From NCBI GenBank assembly GCA_947685225.1, contig CANTUV010000015.1, positions 7,688,001-7,752,000 on the forward strand: a stretch of DNA of 64,000 bases, given 5' to 3'. The notes below the pieces were generated by a model. It was not told the DNA's origin and made no database searches. It was given only the letters and a program-made list of their open reading frames with translations. Source of the stretch: Garcia nutans. Its lineage: Eukaryota; Streptophyta; Magnoliopsida; Malpighiales; Euphorbiaceae. How positions within the stretch are numbered: position 1 is the first letter of the stretch; every line of letters begins with the position of its first letter. The position numbers and the translations under genes are program-made. Positions 60,311 through 64,000 of this stretch are shown here, one piece after another.

Positions 60311-61696
60311 AATGGAACCCAAACAAATTCAAAGAATGGTAGATGAAGCCCTCAATGCCAAGATGGAAGAAATCAAAGAGGCCCTAGCTGAGACCATGAA
60401 GAACCAATTGACTGCAATCTTAGAGAACCATGCCGAGGCATCTACTAGCATTAAGAAACCAAAGGACAAAGGTAAGACCAAAGTTAGTGAAGTGGTTTTT
60501 GATGATGAAAAGGTGATCATTGATGATGATGATGATTGGGCTCAATACTACCAAGAGGTTCAAGAAAAGAAGAAAGAACCGAAGGTTGCTAAGAAAGCAA
60601 CTATTGAAAAGACCGAAACATCCGACGTTGAAAAGATAATTGCGGATTTAGAAAAAAATTTGAGAAGAAGCTGAAAACTGAAGAGATATCTGAGATCGAC
60701 AAACTATTTGAACAAGATGATGAGGTCCCTTATAAGTTCAAGATGCCTTCCTTTGCTAAGTACAATGGCACCGGAAATCCCCATCTTCATGTGAAGCAGT
60801 ATATCACTGCCATGCAATCTGCCCGAGCTACTAAGGCTCAAACCCTAAGGTACTTTATGCTCTCATTGGACCCTGTTGTCCAAAATTGGTTCAATACCTT
60901 AGATGATGGAACACAAAAGAGTTGGGATCTACCTTACAAAGCCTTCATCCAACAATATGGATATAATATTGAGTTAAAAGTTACCTTGATGGAAGTGAAG
61001 TCCATTAGGCAAAGACCGAATGAGAATTTTGTAGATTATGTCAAGAGATGGAGAAACAAGGCCGCTTTGCTTAAGAAAAGGCCCGATAATCTGATCAAAT
61101 AAGGATGATTGTGAGAGGTGTCTTTCCCAATCTCCGTGAAAGGATGTCTCACACCCTTATAAGGGATTTCAAAGATCTTCTCCAAGCTGGTTTGCAAATT
61201 GAAGAATGGGAAAGGGAGAAGAATCGCTTTTCAATGAGAAGGAATGAGAAAGGGAATTACCAGTTCAAAAATCAAAGCACACAAAAAGAAGTTGATGTTA
61301 ATGTAACCGGTCAAGGGAATAAAAGACAATTCTCAAATCTGGGGAAGCCTTTGTCTTAGGTCTTCGACAAGCTGCAAAAGAAAGGGTTGTTGCAACCGTT
61401 AACTCCTCAACCACTACATAATCCATTGCCACCAACCTTCAATGCCGAGGCCTTCTGTCAATTTCATCAAATGCGAGGACATGAAACAGATAAATGTGCT
61501 CGTCTAAGGCATGAGATCCAAGATTTGATTGATAATGGCAAGCTATCCGAGCCGAATAAGCCTAATACCTTTGCCTAAATTTGGAAGAGTGCCTCCACCA
61601 GTAACCTTCATGGTGGGAAAAGGATTGGAAGAAGATTTTGTTTTATCATTCTTTCAAGATGGGGATATTGAAGATATGAAAGAAAAAGAAGCTTAA
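60311..61696 (+). pseudogene. Gag of element B
   Basis: Start at ATG 60311 (MEPKQIQRMVDEALNAKMEE). A charged region (VIIDDDDDWAQYYQEVQEKK) is followed by a one-base frameshift in an A run near 60650; then KFKMPSFAKYNGTGNPHLHV and VQNWFNTLDDGTQKSWDLPY. A second one-base deletion lies near 61087, the frame resumes RGVFPNLRERMSHTLIRDFK, and a TAG stop is at 61357. Zinc finger CQFHQMRGHETDKC (CxxHx4Hx4C) lies about 61456-61497. A last frameshift near 61570 leads to RVPPPVTFMVGKGLEEDFVL and the stop at 61694-61696. Compared with element A it is less damaged. No protease follows. Confidence 0.87.
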
Positions 61697-64000
61697 ATGC
61701 AACAAACTTTCCTTAGCTTGAATATTGCTTTTTAATTTTACTTTCTTTAATATTAAATTGAACAATCTTGTTTTTTTCAAATTTAAAGTTGCTTGAATAA
61801 ATTACTTTCATCAAAATTTTGTTGGTCTTTGTTCATTTTGGTGCTCAACCGATGAAAAATCTAGCTTGATATTTATAAATTAATGTGTCTAGGCATTATG
61901 ACTTGAATGACTTTACTAGGTAAGGGAATTGCTCTATAGCATTGAGTTGTGTATGCTTACTTAGAGAGGGCTCCTACATAATTACCTTGTCTAGGTCCTA
62001 GTCAGTCTTAGAACATGCTTTGACAAACTTTCGAGGCGAAATTGAACTCTACTTATTTAAGAGAGAAATGATCTAGGCATTGTTTGGTTAGCCAACAACT
62101 AGTATCCACCTTATTAAATATCAATCCCTAGTTGTCCATTTGAGCCTTCATAAAATTTTAGCTTTCTTTTCATTGGCTTACAAACCCCAATAACCTACCT
62201 TGAGTTTGTTGTAATACTTTTGACAAGTCTTATGGCCACTAAGATGAATAGACAAGAAGATCAAAGAAAGCAATGATTAGTCAAGATCATGAGGATAGTT
62301 GAAGTTTCAAGACCATGAAGATAGTTGAAGTTCTCAAGACCATAAGGGTAGTTGATGTTCTCAAGACCATAAGGGTAGTTGATGTTTTCAAGACCACAAG
62401 GGTAGTTGATGTTCTCAAAACCATAAGGGTAGTTGAAGTTACCTTAATATCTCCAATATATCAAGATAGAGTAACAAATGATTTACCCCTGTTAAAGAAG
62501 ATTTATGCTACTCCACTCATCCATTATTAGGAAGCCCAAGATGGTACAAATAAGACAATTCTGTTTGAGCTAGAACCAAAAAAAAAGAAAAAAGGATAAA
62601 AGAAAAAAGGACAAAACAAAAAACAAAACAAAAAAAGAGAGAAAAGAGAAAAAAAAAAGAAAAGAAAAGAAAACCTAAAAAGGTGAGTTCTCTTTTACCT
62701 AAGCAGCAAAAGGCTTCCATTTGGACAATTTGACTTGAATGAGTCCAACCCAACCAAAGGTTCAATCAAAATCAAAGGAGAAAGACCATTCCGTTCTTGA
62801 AAGTTCTGTACTTGACAGTCCTATAAGGAAGAAGGACAAAATGATAAAAGAAAGGGAAGAGTAGGAGAAATAAAGAAAAGGGAGAAGAAGAAAAGAAATG
62901 AATTTGGGTCTTAAACTTTTTGCAAGGGCAAAGACTGTCCTAATCAAGATCCAGATTAATGCCAAAAAGATAGAAAGAATTTAGAGACTAGCAAGATTGC
63001 CTCCAAGCTGCCTAAAATTCAAACAAGAAATTTGTAGTGTGAAGGTTTGTCCATTGTGTCACATCAGCCCCAACTTACAAATAGCCTTCATTTAACCCAT
63101 GTCCCTTATAGACCCCATTTTAAGCCTATCAAAGACCTGTTGATCTCTTTTGGTAGGTAGAGTCTATTAGTGGAGATAGTTTGGATAAGCATGCATATGA
63201 GATAGACAATATTTAAACTCAAATGAGACCTTTGGCTAAGTAATGTGTATGTGCCTATCTGAAGTGCAACAATTCTTGCTTAAATAGAATTGATTCCTGA
63301 GTTTAGTACAGTAACTAGAGTTGTCATGTTATAGATATGTTAATTTGGAAAAATCAAGTCCTGAGGTACATTGACATTGATTTGGCAAAGCCAACATTTG
63401 TTTTCTAAATCAAAATTCAAAAAAAAAAAGGAATCAAATAAGAAATATTTTTGTCATACAAAGCCTTCAAGTTAAGGGAAGTATTGAACCTCCAAAGGAC
63501 ACATTGGGCAAAGGAAATGATTATTGGCAAGGTCATGAAGAAACTATCAGCCGACATACTGAAATATAGTTTGAAATGGATGCATCCCTGACTCTGTTGG
63601 TTAGGGTCTCCACCACTCATGTTTTCAACATCTTGAAGATAAAAGCCACAAATGCAAAGCTTTTGATCATTCCAATGCAAGACTTGAATAAGCGTCAAAA
63701 CTAAACCAATGAGAACGCTTTTGCTGATCACCTCGGTATGTGAGTCGATGGAACAACTGTAAGTATTATTCATGCATATCATGCATACATGAGCATATCA
63801 CATCGCACTTTCTTGTCTCGTGCTATCTATTCTTTGGCAAAAATGAAGAACAAACACCCTGCAAAGTAAAGAATCAAAATCAAATCAGGGGGGCATAGAA
63901 AGCCCATTGCTTGAGAAAGCTCAGATAATCTTGTAAAGAGAAGAAATGCGTACTTGTGAGAAGAGTTAGACAACAACAACATCAATCAGAGTCCGCACAG
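61697..64000 (+). other. Non-coding body of element B after gag
   Basis: No protease, RT, RNase H or integrase motif in any frame. It contains a 27-bp minisatellite (62284-62441), an A-rich tract (62575-62690) and scattered short ORFs without recognisable domains. A CAGGGGGG purine run at about 63885-63892 resembles a polypurine tract but no LTR start follows. Either pol was lost and the element is non-autonomous, or pol lies beyond the edge. Confidence 0.55.
62284..62441. repeat. 27-bp minisatellite
   Basis: About six copies of CTCAAGACCATAAGGGTAGTTGATGTT-type units. The period is a multiple of three, and one frame stays open as repeats of LKTIRVVDV. Confidence 0.9.

Larger units (their letters stand above)
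56812..64000 (+). mobile_element. Element B: Tat-lineage retrotransposon, right end outside window
   Basis: 5' LTR 56812-59122, primer site, leader, gag, then no recognisable pol up to the window edge. Inserted in element C's RT; the five bases before it are AGTAT, to be matched at its far end. LTR U5, primer site, leader and gag are close relatives of element A, but most of U3 is unrelated. Confidence 0.85.

Noticed and set aside
62575..62690. Poly(A) tail of a LINE or processed gene
   Set aside because: The A-rich tract has many G interruptions, no coding sequence upstream and no target duplication that I could find.

Overview
The window is plant nuclear DNA made almost entirely of nested Ty3/gypsy LTR retrotransposons. 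I found no convincing host gene, rRNA, tRNA or CRISPR. The organism is a seed plant, probably a eudicot; the species cannot be read from the sequence. The evidence is plant gypsy lineages (Tekay/Del and CRM chromoviruses, Tat/Ogre/Retand), plant-type primer sites and AT-rich spacers. Two CRM-clade elements suggest, but do not prove, a centromeric or pericentromeric position.

Layout. (1) 1-3148 is LTR-like DNA cut by the window edge. It abuts a broken integrase + chromodomain (3149-4412) of a Tekay-like element, whose 3' LTR starts at 4458. (2) That LTR is split by a minus-strand CRM element (6905-21889, target duplication CATTC). The CRM element is itself split by a second minus-strand CRM element (9201-16669, duplication CCCTC). 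The Tekay LTR resumes at 21890-21967. (3) 21970-46163 is one large minus-strand Tat-lineage element, 'A'. In transcription order it has a 5' LTR, primer site, gag, protease, G-patch, RT, RNase H, a second RNase H, integrase, a 3' region with two + strand extra ORFs and a minisatellite, and a 3' LTR. Three later insertions interrupt it: an unclassified 1.55-kb element (37836-39388) and two solo Tekay-type LTRs (33845-36315 and 42754-45368). (4) 46164-48502 is an orphan block that may include an LTR of element C. (5) 48503-56811 is a second minus-strand Tat element, 'C'. It lacks its integrase core, carries a + strand Transposase_28-like gene, and is interrupted by a third solo LTR (53318-56535). 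(6) 56812-64000 is the 5' part of a + strand Tat element, 'B', inserted in C's RT. It has an LTR, primer site and gag, then about 2.3 kb with no recognisable pol.

Condition. Every coding region is broken. The inner CRM is closest to intact: one frame from gag to the end of pol with four stop codons and no frameshift. Target duplications, LTR pairs and one cross-check of an empty site (element B against A) support the boundaries.

Most worth a second look: (a) different antisense genes placed between pol and 3' LTR in two Tat elements, both behind the identical core promoter CTCTATAAATAG; (b) arrays of self-complementary repeats inside LTRs of two families, varying between copies; (c) pol C-termini encoded inside the 3' LTR in both CRM elements. 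All identifications come from reading motifs by eye; no database search was run.
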